Below, piece by piece: positions 9,179 to 17,290 of a stretch of DNA of 64,000 nt (position 1 is the stretch's first letter; each line of letters starts with the position of its first letter). The stretch comes from an uncultured Eisenbergiella sp. (lineage in GTDB: Bacteria; Bacillota; Clostridia; Lachnospirales; Lachnospiraceae), in assembly GCA_910585455.1 (NCBI GenBank), contig CAJUEL010000008.1, positions 60,594-124,593 of the forward strand. Reading direction: 5' to 3'. Made by a program: the position numbers and the translations under genes. Under the pieces are notes generated by a model. The model did no database searches. It saw only the letters and a program-made list of their open reading frames with translations, and was not told the origin of the DNA.

Positions 9179-9207
9179 TTGACATTTGTAAAAATTCTCC
9201 GTATAAT
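9179..9207 (+). promoter_or_regulatory. Consensus sigma-A promoter
   Basis: TTGACA (9179-9184), 17-nt spacer, TATAAT (9202-9207): a full match to the vegetative consensus. It drives transcription towards the small reading frames at 9254 and the YgjP-like gene at 9456. Confidence 0.85.
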
Positions 9208-9253
9208 CAGTTCATGCGCAATATTTTTATAAAAAGATACGGGAGGTGTGTAT

Positions 9254-9328
9254 ATGATGGCGACAGCATCATATAACAAACCTCTTTTGTATTATAATAT
9301 CTTTTTGGGGTTTGTACAAGTTAAATGA
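9254..9328 (+). CDS. Possible small protein or leader peptide (24 aa)
   Basis: ATG at 9254 follows GGGAGGTGTG with good spacing and lies 40 nt downstream of a perfect promoter. It encodes a 24-residue peptide, polar at first then hydrophobic (LLYYNIFLGFVQV). Its stop overlaps (ATGA) a second tiny frame, 9325-9426, of 33 residues, which spans the repeated leader motif. Together they may form a leader for the downstream metalloprotease gene, or be genuine small proteins. No homolog is recognised; start context is the only support. Confidence 0.4.
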   Translation: MMATASYNKPLLYYNIFLGFVQVK

Positions 9329-9337
9329 TTGTGATGT

Positions 9338-9364
9338 CTATAGCAAACGGCAAAAAGATTGTCG
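9338..9364 (+). repeat. Repeated leader motif CTATAGYAAACGRCAAAA (copy 2)
   Basis: CTATAGCAAACGGCAAAAAG followed by ATTGTCG, matching the minus-strand motif at 7771-7799 except at two positions. It lies about 90 nt before the YgjP-like gene start. Possible operator or RNA hairpin; unproven. Confidence 0.5.
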
Positions 9365-9455
9365 CTTATTATACTTTTTGCGGGGTGGAGAGAATGTCGT
9401 TTCCCCTGTGTCCGCCGCCAGGCTGAATGACATTATATGAAAGGAAAAGGCAGCG

Positions 9456-10211
9456 GTGAAGAAGCAGATTGTTTTGAATGGAATTTCGGTTTCTTATGAA
9501 TTGGAATATAAAAATGTAAAGCGCATCAATCTGCGCGTTCACAGGGATGGACGCGTATGTGTTTCCGCCAGCCGCTTTGTAGGGCAGAAGCAGATCGATG
9601 CATTTCTTGAGCAGAACGGTATGTTTATCCTGCGCGCGCTGGACAAATTTCAGAAAATGCGGGAAGCAGGCGACGGTATGTCCGCGGGAAAGGATCGGCA
9701 GTATGCGGACGGAGACATACTTTATCTGCGGGGGAAGCCCTGCAGACTGCGGGTGATCGCCGGAGCCAGGGAATCCGTGGAGGAAATTGGCGCGGTCCTG
9801 CTGGTGGAGCAAAAGGATGTTACTGACGAAGCGCGCCGGAAGCGGATGGTGGAGAAATTCCTGACAGATCGTTGCAGGGAAGAAATCGAAGCGCTTTGTC
9901 ACAGGGTGTACCCGTCCTTCGAAGGGCTTGGCGTGTCCTGGCCGCAGATCCGGATCAGGAGCATGGTATCCCGCTGGGGAAGCTGTCAGCCCTCCAAAGG
10001 GGTGCTGACCTTCGCGCGGCAGCTGATCGAGGCGCCCGAAAGCTGCATGGAATATGTGGTGGTGCATGAATTCTCCCATTTTATCCATCCGGACCATTCT
10101 CCCCGGTTTCACGCTTTTATGACGGAAATGATGCCGGACTGGAAAGCGAGGCGGGATATGCTGAACCATAGGGGATGGATTGCGGAAGGACAAACAGAAA
10201 AACAAATATAA
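9456..10211 (+). CDS. YgjP/M48-like zinc metallopeptidase (DUF45)
   Basis: A 251-residue cytoplasmic protein of the YgjP-like metallopeptidase family (DUF45). The domain signature SRWGSCQPSKGVLTFA is followed by VVVHEFSHFIHPDHSPRFH, which holds the HExxH zinc site and the downstream histidine. Known relatives have no firmly assigned substrate. The start codon is GTG at 9456 after AAAGGAAAAGG. It converges with the HAD phosphatase gene, with 21 bp between the stops. Confidence 0.88.
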   Translation: MKKQIVLNGISVSYELEYKNVKRINLRVHRDGRVCVSASRFVGQKQIDAFLEQNGMFILRALDKFQKMREAGDGMSAGKDRQYADGDILYLRGKPCRLRVIAGARESVEEIGAVLLVEQKDVTDEARRKRMVEKFLTDRCREEIEALCHRVYPSFEGLGVSWPQIRIRSMVSRWGSCQPSKGVLTFARQLIEAPESCMEYVVVHEFSHFIHPDHSPRFHAFMTEMMPDWKARRDMLNHRGWIAEGQTEKQI

Positions 10212-10232
10212 TAAGTTTGCATTTATACGCAG

Positions 10233-11054
10233 TCAGGCCTGCTTTAGCCCTTCGGCAACCTCCTTCACGCTGTCAAAAATCCATGTGGGTTTGACAGTAC
10301 CGTCTTCAATATCCTGCAGGGTTGCTTCGCCGGACAGCACGCAGATCGTGTCCACGCCCGCATTTTTGCCGGTGGCGATGTCGGTGTAGAGACGGTCGCC
10401 CACAATGACAGTATCCTCTGCCCTTATGGAAAGCTTTTTTAACACGCATTGTACCATGATCGGTTCCGGCTTTCCGATGAAAAAGGGCGTTTTGCCGGTG
10501 GCGTTTTTTAACATGATGCTCATGGAACCGCAATCAGGAATGTAGCCGAAGCTGACCGGGCAGACCAGATCCGGATTGGTCGCCAGATAAGCCACATCGC
10601 GACCCAGCATGATGCAGGTGTTGCGGATTTTTTCCGAGGTGTTTTCCGTATCAAAGCCGATGAGCACAACGGTCGCGCTGTCATCCACCTCAGTGACGAC
10701 GGGGATGCCGGATTCGGACAGCTCCCGCACCAGGGAGCGGGTTCCCATGCAGTACACGGTCTGTCCGGGATAGTTCTCCTTCAGATAAAAAGCGGTTGCC
10801 TGACTGGACGTAAAAAAGTGAGAAGCGTCCGCGCAAATGCCCATGGCATTTACCTTTTTCACATAGTCCTCTACGGATTTGGAGGAATTGTTTGTGATGA
10901 ACATATAGCGTCCGCCGTTTTTCTCGATCTGCGCCAGAAAATCCAGCGTGCCCTCAAAAATCTGATCCTCGTTATAAATGGTGCCGTCCATATCCAGAAG
11001 ATAAAGCTTTTTGGAAAGGAGGGCGTCAGCATTTTTTTCAAACTTATCGGTCAT
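10233..11054 (-). CDS. HAD-IIA family phosphatase (NagD/AraL-like)
   Basis: A 273-residue hydrolase, probably acting on small phosphorylated metabolites. Motif I is YLLDMDGTIYNED, motif II FITNNSSKS, and motif III/IV is GKPEP followed by IVGDRLYTDIATGKNAG, all typical of HAD-IIA with its cap between motifs II and III. The start at 11054 is preferred (GGGGAG 10 nt upstream, and the N-terminal extension overlaps the aldo/keto reductase gene). It follows that gene by 28 nt and is probably cotranscribed with it. Confidence 0.9.
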   Translation of the reverse strand: MTDKFEKNADALLSKKLYLLDMDGTIYNEDQIFEGTLDFLAQIEKNGGRYMFITNNSSKSVEDYVKKVNAMGICADASHFFTSSQATAFYLKENYPGQTVYCMGTRSLVRELSESGIPVVTEVDDSATVVLIGFDTENTSEKIRNTCIMLGRDVAYLATNPDLVCPVSFGYIPDCGSMSIMLKNATGKTPFFIGKPEPIMVQCVLKKLSIRAEDTVIVGDRLYTDIATGKNAGVDTICVLSGEATLQDIEDGTVKPTWIFDSVKEVAEGLKQA

Positions 11055-11082
11055 GGTTTGCAATCTCCCCAAATGTTCTGTG

Positions 11083-12003
11083 TCAGGGCAGCCTGTGCCC
11101 GGCTGACAAATAGAGCCGATACCACTCCTCACGGCTTAAGGTAATATCGGCAGCCTGGAAAATTTCCTGCAGTCTGGAAAGCTTCGTCGTGCCCGCAATG
11201 AGCTGCATCTTTGCCGGATGGCGCAGAATCCATGCCGCAGCGATGGTAGTTTTGGTCACATTGTATTGATCTGCCAGCTCGCCAAGCACCTGATTCAGCC
11301 TGGGAAACTTCTCATTGTCGATGAAAACGCCCTCAAAAAAGCCATACTGGAAGGGGGACCAGGTCTGAATCGTGATATCGTTTAACCGGCAGAAATCCAA
11401 TACGCTGTCATCCCGGTCCGCAGCTCCTTCCGTGACCATATTGACCTCCATACCGCTCTGAATCATGGGAGCGTGGGTGACGGAGAGCTGCAGCTGATTC
11501 GTCACAAGGGGCTGCCGGACATACTTTTGTAAAAGCCTGATCTGGGCGGATTTGTGATTCGACACGCCGAAAAAGCGGACCTTGCCGGAAGCATGCAGGG
11601 CATCAAAGGCCTCCGCAACCTCCTCCGGTTCCATCAGCGCGTCGGGACGGTGCAACACCAGCACATCCAGATAATCCGTTTTCAGGCGGCTTAAAATACC
11701 ATCCACGGAGGAAAGAATATGCTCTTTGGAAAAGTCGTACATTTTGCCGGAAACGATGCCGCATTTGGACTGCAAAATCATCTTCTCCCGGACAGAAGGA
11801 GACATGTGGATAGCCTCTGCGAAAAAGCTTTCGCATGCGCCGCCGCCGTAAATATCGGCATGATCAAAAAAATTGCAGCCGCTCTCCAACGCCGCATGAA
11901 TGAGGACCTCCGCCTCCTTTTGAGAAATGCCGTTTATGCGCATGCACCCAAGCGCGATCGCAGGAACGGACAACCCGCTGGTTCCAAAGGGAATGACTTT
12001 CAT
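11083..12003 (-). CDS. Aldo/keto reductase
   Basis: A 306-residue NADP-dependent oxidoreductase with TIM-barrel signatures: FFDHADIYGGG (catalytic Asp and Tyr), SKCGIV (Lys), LVLHRPDALMEPEEVAEAF (His region) and FFGVSNH. It is closest in feel to the YdhF branch. GGAGG lies 8 nt before ATG 12003, so the five-residue longer form is less likely. The physiological substrate is unknown. It is the first gene of a two-gene unit with the HAD phosphatase. Confidence 0.92.
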   Translation of the reverse strand: MKVIPFGTSGLSVPAIALGCMRINGISQKEAEVLIHAALESGCNFFDHADIYGGGACESFFAEAIHMSPSVREKMILQSKCGIVSGKMYDFSKEHILSSVDGILSRLKTDYLDVLVLHRPDALMEPEEVAEAFDALHASGKVRFFGVSNHKSAQIRLLQKYVRQPLVTNQLQLSVTHAPMIQSGMEVNMVTEGAADRDDSVLDFCRLNDITIQTWSPFQYGFFEGVFIDNEKFPRLNQVLGELADQYNVTKTTIAAAWILRHPAKMQLIAGTTKLSRLQEIFQAADITLSREEWYRLYLSAGHRLP

Positions 12004-12162
12004 AATAATTTCCTCCATTCAATTGTGCTGCGAATCCCTTGTATAAAAGCAGCACCCATGCCCCTATTCTAACAAAAAAAGACATACGGCACAAGACAAA
12101 AGAAATTATTTGGCCGTTTTATTTAATAGTAATTTTATGCCAGGTGCTGCAGCTCATGAACA

Positions 12163-12438
12163 GGGAAGTCCGGAAGGGACAGCGGGCAAGCGGGAACATG
12201 GCGGCGGGGAAAGGCGGTTTCCGGTTGCTTTATCCGGAGCGGAGAAATTCCCAAATCGGACAGGATATTCCTGTCACAGGGCGCAATACTGTCTGAACGA
12301 AGTGAGTTGGTTGTGCCCTGTGACGTTTAGGAATATCCTGTCCGATTTGTGGAATTTCCCGCTCCGGATATCGCGACTGGAAACCGCCTTTCCCCGCCGC
12401 CATGTTCCCGCTTGCCCGCTGTCCCTTCCGGACTTCCC
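12163..12438. repeat. Long hairpin element LHE-2
   Basis: A 276-bp near-perfect hairpin. The outer arms 12163-12222 and 12379-12438 are complementary at all 60 positions. The core 12223-12378 continues to pair with conserved mismatches and ends in the apex CTGTCTGAACGAAGTGAG. It lies between the TauE and aldo/keto reductase genes, and its right end is 14 nt from the TauE stop. It would strongly affect transcript folding or termination, but its outer sequence is unrelated to the other copies. It belongs to no repeat family I recognise. Confidence 0.85.
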
Positions 12439-12452
12439 GTCCGGTGACCGCC

Positions 12453-13220
12453 TCACAGCAGCTTCATAACCATCATCGCCGCGCCGAGGATGGCGAGGAC
12501 GATGCCCGTCATGCGGTTTAAGGTTTTGGCTTCCGCCTGATTGGCAATCCTCGCAGCGACCTGCGCGCCCACAAGCGTCGCGACAACGCAGATGAAAAAG
12601 GCAGCAGGATCAGGCAGCCCGCCGATTGCAAAGTGAGAGGCAGCGCCTGTGAATGCGGTAAAGCTCATGATAAATACGCTGGTGCCCACTGCGGTTTTCA
12701 GCTCATAGCCCAAAACGCTTGTAAGGATCAGGAGCATCATCATGCCGCCGCCCGCGCCGATGAACCCGCAGATAAATCCGATGACAATGCCGGAGAGGAT
12801 CGACTGGATAAATTTCTGCCGGGCGGTTTTGCCCTCCTGTACCTCCTTGGTAGTCATGACCGGTTTGACGATGAATTTTACGCCGAGCAAAAAGGTCATG
12901 AATACAGACATGTTGCCCATGGCGGCGCCGGGCACCTTGGAGGCGATGAAGCTTCCGAACAGGGTAAAAATCAGGACGGTGACGAGCATGACAAGCCCGT
13001 TTTTCACATCCAGATTTTTGTTTTTGCCGTAAGTCCAGGCGCTGATCGCGGAGGCGAGAACGTCTGAGGCGAGAGCGATGCCCACCGCCTCATAGGGCTC
13101 GAATCCGAGAAAGGTGATGAGCATGGGTGAAATGACCGCCGCAGCGGAAAGTCCGGCGAAGCCGGTGCCGATGCCCGCCCCCAGGCCGGCGATGATACAG
13201 ACGATTAATTTTGTCAGCAT
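12453..13220 (-). CDS. TauE/SafE-family sulfite/organosulfur exporter-like permease
   Basis: A 255-residue inner-membrane protein with about eight hydrophobic helices and two repeated TauE motifs: GLGAGIGTGFAGLSAAAV at the N-terminus and GFICGFIGAGGGMMML in the middle. The family exports sulfoacetate, sulfite and related anions; many members are uncharacterised. It overlaps the MarR gene stop by 7 nt and is the last gene of the FtsH-MarR-TauE unit, followed by LHE-2. Confidence 0.9.
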   Translation of the reverse strand: MLTKLIVCIIAGLGAGIGTGFAGLSAAAVISPMLITFLGFEPYEAVGIALASDVLASAISAWTYGKNKNLDVKNGLVMLVTVLIFTLFGSFIASKVPGAAMGNMSVFMTFLLGVKFIVKPVMTTKEVQEGKTARQKFIQSILSGIVIGFICGFIGAGGGMMMLLILTSVLGYELKTAVGTSVFIMSFTAFTGAASHFAIGGLPDPAAFFICVVATLVGAQVAARIANQAEAKTLNRMTGIVLAILGAAMMVMKLL

Positions 13221-13657
13221 TGTTCGAGAGTCTCCTTCATATTATGAATCAGTTTTTTCGTCAGTGTGTCCAGCATATCGCGCTCCTCCTGTGAAAAGTT
13301 CCGGAAAATGTCAAGAAAAAATTCTTCCTGGGCAGCCTGCGCGCTTTCCACGACATCCTTTGCGGCTGGGAGGATGAAAAGATGCAGAATGCGCCGGTCC
13401 TTATCATCCTCCTTACTGGTCAGAAGTCCCTGCCGGGTCAGTGAATCGACAGCTTTGGAGATGCAGGATTTTGGCAGCATGCGCATCTCGGAAATGTCCT
13501 TCGCTGTGTTATAGTCTGGATTATTCGCCAGAAAAAGAAGAATATTAACCTCGGCAGAGGTGAGCTTACAATGGCTTGCAGTGGCTCCTATTTTTTTTTC
13601 GTATAAACGCTTGAACTGACTGCCGGTGAGCAGGGCTTCAGTCGGAAACAGCAGCAT
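13214..13657 (-). CDS. MarR family transcriptional regulator
   Basis: A 147-residue winged-helix regulator. The helix-turn-helix (TAKDISEMRMLPKSCISKAV) is followed by the wing (LTSKEDDKDRRILHLFILP), whose DxRxxxL pattern is standard. It lies inside an operon, overlapping ftsH upstream by 20 nt and tauE downstream by 7 nt. The tandem palindromes at 15528-15557, in front of ftsH, are the likely operator, so it probably represses its own operon and senses a small ligand or oxidant. Confidence 0.92.
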   Translation of the reverse strand: MLLFPTEALLTGSQFKRLYEKKIGATASHCKLTSAEVNILLFLANNPDYNTAKDISEMRMLPKSCISKAVDSLTRQGLLTSKEDDKDRRILHLFILPAAKDVVESAQAAQEEFFLDIFRNFSQEERDMLDTLTKKLIHNMKETLEQC

Positions 13658-15506
13658 TGGCAGGCACCTCCTGTTTTTTCAAAAGGATTTCCATGAATTC
13701 GTCGCCGGTAATGGTTTCATGCTCATATAAATATTTTGCCAGCTCGTGCAGCTTGGATATATTTTCCTGCAAAATGCGAAGCGCTTTTTGGTGCTGCTCT
13801 TTGACCACAGCGACGGTCTTTTGGTCGATCTGTGTCTGGGTTTCCAGAGAGCAGGAAAGGGAAGAATCGCCGCCCAGATATTGATTGGACACATTCTCCA
13901 TTGCGACCATATCGAATTCTTCAGTCATGCCATAACGGGTGATCATCGCCCGCGCCAGCTTTGTTGCCTGTTCGATATCGTTGGATGCGCCAGTGGTGAT
14001 GGAATGGAAAATCAGCTCTTCAGCGGCTCTTCCGCCAGTGAAGGTCGCGATCTTGTTTTCAAGCTCCTCCTTTGTCATCAGATAATGCTCCCCATCCTCC
14101 ACCTGCATGGTATAGCCCAGAGCGCCGCTGGTGCGGGGGATGATCGTGATTTTGTGCACGGGCGCGGAGTTGCTTTGCATGGCGGCAACCAGAGCATGCC
14201 CGATTTCATGGTAGGAGACGATGAGCTTTTCCTTTTCGGACAATACGCGGCTCTTTTTCTGGTATCCCGCGATGACCACCTCAATGCTTTCCTCCAGATC
14301 AGCCTGCGTGGCAAAGCGCCGCCCGTCACGGACCGCACGGAGCGCCGCTTCGTTTACGATGTTTGCCAGCTCTGCGCCGGATGCGCCGGACGCGGCCTTG
14401 GCGATTTCGTGAAAATTGACATTGTCGGAAACCTTGATCTTTTTGGCATGCACCTTTAAAATATCTTCCCGTCCCTGCAGGTCAGGCAGCTCCACAGGAA
14501 TGCGCCGGTCAAAACGTCCGGGCCGTGTCAATGCCGGATCCAGGGAATCGGGGCGGTTGGTGGCGGCGAGAATGACTACGCCCTTGGAGCCGTCGAAGCC
14601 GTCCATTTCAGTCAAAAGCTGGTTGAGCGTTTGTTCCCGCTCGTCGTTGCCGCCCATGTTGCCGTCACGCTTTTTACCGATCGTATCGATCTCATCGATG
14701 AAAACGATACAGGGCGCTTTGTCGTTCGCCTGACGGAATAGATCGCGTACCTTCGCGGCGCCCATGCCGACGAACATTTCTACGAATTCCGAACCGGAGA
14801 TGGAGAAAAAAGGAACCTCCGCCTCACCTGCCACAGCCTTTGCCAACAGGGTTTTACCGGTTCCGGGAGGGCCTACGAGGAGCGCGCCCTTGGGCATGGA
14901 TGCGCCGATATCCCGGTATTTATCCGGATTGTGCAAAAAGTCTACAATTTCCGTTAAAAGCTCTTTCGCCTCATCTTCGCCAGCCACATCGGAAAATTTG
15001 ATGCCGGTGGAGGATTTGACATAGACCTTGGCATTGCTCTTGCCAAAGGACATCGCGCCGCCGGGACCTCCGGTCATGTTTTTGGCCATCCACTTCTGCA
15101 GCAGAATGCCGATGCCGAAGAAAATCAGAGCGGGCATGATAAGACCGATGAGCAGGCTCAGCAGGGGCGACTGCTGTGTCGGGATGGCGCTCCCGAATTC
15201 CGCGCCTGAGGTATAAATCCGGTCAACCAGCTCGTCGCTCATGTTGATGATACCGGTTTTGCAGGTCTGGACGCGCTCACCTGCCTGTACCGTATAATAT
15301 ATGGTATAGCTTTGGGTGTCGAATTCCACCTGTTTGACCTGACGGGTATCCAGATTCATGAGAAATTCACTATAGCTTGTCTCCCGGATGCTTCGTTCCA
15401 TCAGTGTGGGCAGCACAAAAATATTCAGCAAAAAGATAGCGATTACCGCGATCATGGCGTAAGTGCCAAGAACCTTTTGCGGACGCTTATTGTCATTGGT
15501 GGTCAT
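13638..15506 (-). CDS. ftsH: ATP-dependent zinc metalloprotease FtsH
   Basis: A 622-residue membrane AAA+ protease for quality control of membrane and short-lived cytosolic proteins. Helices near 17-35 and 107-127 bracket the extracytoplasmic domain. Walker A is GPPGTGKT, Walker B IVFIDEID, the second region of homology runs through ATNRPDSLDPALTRPGRFDR, and the zinc site is HEIGHA with a distal Asp ligand. GGAGG precedes the ATG. Being cotranscribed with a MarR regulator and a TauE permease is unusual for ftsH, so this may be a stress-inducible second copy rather than the housekeeping gene. The rest of the genome would show that. Confidence 0.95.
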   Translation of the reverse strand: MTTNDNKRPQKVLGTYAMIAVIAIFLLNIFVLPTLMERSIRETSYSEFLMNLDTRQVKQVEFDTQSYTIYYTVQAGERVQTCKTGIINMSDELVDRIYTSGAEFGSAIPTQQSPLLSLLIGLIMPALIFFGIGILLQKWMAKNMTGGPGGAMSFGKSNAKVYVKSSTGIKFSDVAGEDEAKELLTEIVDFLHNPDKYRDIGASMPKGALLVGPPGTGKTLLAKAVAGEAEVPFFSISGSEFVEMFVGMGAAKVRDLFRQANDKAPCIVFIDEIDTIGKKRDGNMGGNDEREQTLNQLLTEMDGFDGSKGVVILAATNRPDSLDPALTRPGRFDRRIPVELPDLQGREDILKVHAKKIKVSDNVNFHEIAKAASGASGAELANIVNEAALRAVRDGRRFATQADLEESIEVVIAGYQKKSRVLSEKEKLIVSYHEIGHALVAAMQSNSAPVHKITIIPRTSGALGYTMQVEDGEHYLMTKEELENKIATFTGGRAAEELIFHSITTGASNDIEQATKLARAMITRYGMTEEFDMVAMENVSNQYLGGDSSLSCSLETQTQIDQKTVAVVKEQHQKALRILQENISKLHELAKYLYEHETITGDEFMEILLKKQEVPANAAVSD

Positions 15507-15527
15507 GATAGTACCTCCTCATAAATT

Positions 15528-15557
15528 AGTTTCTATAGAAACTGTTTCTTTTGAAAC
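15528..15557 (-). promoter_or_regulatory. Tandem palindromic operator before the ftsH-marR-tauE operon
   Basis: A perfect 16-bp palindrome AGTTTCTATAGAAACT (15528-15543) is followed by a second dyad GTTTCTTTTGAAAC (15544-15557). On the minus strand they lie between a GATAAT -10 candidate (about 15560-15565) and the ftsH start, where a MarR dimer would block transcription. That the operon's own MarR protein binds here is inferred. Confidence 0.7.
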
Positions 15558-15732
15558 TATTATCCCACTTTTGAGAAAATATGCAATAAAGGAAATGAGA
15601 AGAATGATAAAAAATATGGCAAGAAATTATGAAAGAAAAATAAAATGCAGTCCATACCGGCGGGGAGGATGGAAAAAAGGGGACGGGACTGCAAAGACTC
15701 CGCTTCTGGCGGCATCGTGAACAGGAATAATG

Positions 15733-15778
15733 CAGGCGCTGTGCATGGCGGAAATATCCGGCATGTGCACAGCGCCTG
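15733..15778 (-). terminator. Hairpin terminator after the first Rpn gene
   Basis: Stem CAGGCGCTGTGCATG paired with CATGTGCACAGCGCCTG around a 14-nt loop, immediately downstream of the minus-strand Rpn gene stop. It lies outside the duplicated unit. Confidence 0.65.
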
Positions 15779-15793
15779 TGAAAATTACATTTC

Positions 15794-17135
15794 ATTACAT
15801 GGCTTTTTCAAATTCTTCAATGCTGCCAGCGCTGGCGGCAAGCTTCAGCCATTTTTGCAGCATGGACTCGTCTCTTTCGCAGATGACCCTGTCAGAAAGC
15901 GCAGGGGTGACGGGACCGATGTCTTTTAGCAAAAATAAAATGGATTTTGCCTGCCCGAGAGCTTCTCCTTCCGTTTTGCCCTCCTCACGGCCTTCCTCCC
16001 TTCCCAACGCTTTACCGTCCTCTATAAAAAGCTGTGTCAGAAAGTCTGTTGCGATGAATTCTTTCAGGCGCATTTTTTCCTCCTCTGTTAAAAATTTGCA
16101 GGAAAGAACATACAGGACAGCCTGCATCCGCCGGATATCCTCTTTTGAAATGTGCTGCCAGGATTTCTTTAAGAATGCAAATCCCTGCATTGCCCGTTCG
16201 CTTTGGGAGATTTTACTATCCATCAGCGGGACTAAAACGACGGGCAGAAGGTCCTTTTTATGCATTTGCGCTTCCGGTATGCTTTTCAGCCTTTCAAAGA
16301 GCTGCTCTGCGGACTGATCCTTCAGTCTGATGATCCGGACGCGGTAAGGGTTGATGCCCTCCCGCAGGCAGGACAGGGGCTTCTTCACCTTTGCGCTGCA
16401 TATCACATAGGTGATCACCGGGACCTCATGGATCTGGCTTGTGATGGCGTCGTAGGAGCGAAAGCGCCGCAGGTCCTTTTGGGTAACGCCGTCGCTTTCA
16501 AATTCAAAATGATACCAGTCCCCGTTTTCCATCAGAAAGTTAAAATCCTCGCTCATCTGTTTAAGCTCCAGATGGACATATTCCGTTGGCGCAGCCCTTT
16601 CTGCTTTCATGTGGATACCGAAATAATGCAATAACTCCGAACTGAAAAACTGAATGGCAAATTTGGACGCCAGATCCTCGGCATGAATCTGTGGACCGTT
16701 TTTCTTTGGCATAAACCTCTCTTTCCAGGTTTGTGGAAACCGCCGATTCTGCTCTTTGGCAGGCAGCCTTATTTGTATCCTTTCCTTGATTTATATAGCA
16801 TCTGCATAACAGATAATGACAGACCTTGTTTTTATGGCAAAAAAGTCTCTCTTTTCTGCGCTTTGGTTCTCTTTTGAGAAATAATATGGTCAAAGCGTCT
16901 GGCTTTAACGGTTTTTCTTTTCTGATAACAGCCCGAACAGGGCGTGAGGTTTCAGAAATTGAGCGGTTGCTATCCCATAGGCGTACCCTCGCCGGAGATA
17001 TCCGCTTCCTGTGTTCTTGTGTGAAACGAAGAGATTTCGCACTCTTCGCATATGAATTGTCCGGTAGCGGCTTCCTGTACCGCCATTATCTGTACTGCTT
17101 TTACAATATCATATTTTGAGAGATGGCACAATATC
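15794..17135. repeat. Tandem segmental duplication, unit A
   Basis: A 1342-bp unit containing an Rpn gene, its upstream region and 240 bp beyond. It is nearly identical to 17291-18620; unit B is 12 bp shorter because of a four-codon deletion in the gene's repetitive tail. The match begins at ATTACATGG and ends at GGCACAATATC, with unrelated sequence beyond. No transposase, terminal inverted repeat or obvious target duplication is visible. Confidence 0.9.
15795..16712 (-). CDS. Rpn-family PD-(D/E)XK nuclease, copy A, with internal start for a small C-terminal product
   Basis: A 305-residue protein resembling recombination-promoting nuclease/PDDEXK transposase-like proteins. The putative catalytic core is SEDFNFLMENGDWYHFEFES (Asp, then ExE), followed by a conserved helix with RRFRSYDAI. 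The C-terminus has a charged repetitive stretch (GREEGREEGKTEGE) and a helical tail. Inside the gene, AGAGGAGG lies 5 nt before an in-frame ATG at 16073, which would give a separate 92-residue C-terminal protein. In E. coli Rpn genes a comparable intragenic product neutralises the full-length nuclease in phage defence; that role here is inferred. Copy B follows in tandem. Confidence 0.8.
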   Translation of the reverse strand: MPKKNGPQIHAEDLASKFAIQFFSSELLHYFGIHMKAERAAPTEYVHLELKQMSEDFNFLMENGDWYHFEFESDGVTQKDLRRFRSYDAITSQIHEVPVITYVICSAKVKKPLSCLREGINPYRVRIIRLKDQSAEQLFERLKSIPEAQMHKKDLLPVVLVPLMDSKISQSERAMQGFAFLKKSWQHISKEDIRRMQAVLYVLSCKFLTEEEKMRLKEFIATDFLTQLFIEDGKALGREEGREEGKTEGEALGQAKSILFLLKDIGPVTPALSDRVICERDESMLQKWLKLAASAGSIEEFEKAM

Positions 17136-17238
17136 GATTTGCGCGAAAAGGAAGGAACCCTGTGTCCGTATTTTCCTGTGGGGAAGTAATATTATTTTTT
17201 TACCAGTGGGATGTTTCTTTGGATTGGATAAAGTACAG

Positions 17239-17276
17239 ACGCTATGCAGGGTGGAGCTATCCAACATGCATAGCGT
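17239..17276 (-). terminator. Hairpin downstream of the second Rpn gene
   Basis: ACGCTATGCA pairs with TGCATAGCGT around an 18-nt loop, just after the minus-strand Rpn copy B stop and in the spacer between the duplicated units. It differs in sequence from the hairpin after copy A. No strong T-run is seen, so termination is uncertain. Confidence 0.45.
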
Positions 17277-17290
17277 TTGTGGAAATCCCG

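Noticed and set aside
9449..10205. Long minus-strand open frame opposite the YgjP-like gene, and similar antisense frames elsewhere
   Set aside because: They are shadows of real genes produced by codon bias in GC-rich sequence; none has a start context or protein family signature.
12110..12469. Open frames inside LHE-2 and likewise inside LHE-3 and LHE-4 (for example 36880-37245, 37727-38038)
   Set aside because: They exist on both strands because the sequence is palindromic and GC-rich. They have no ribosome binding site and no conserved protein pattern.
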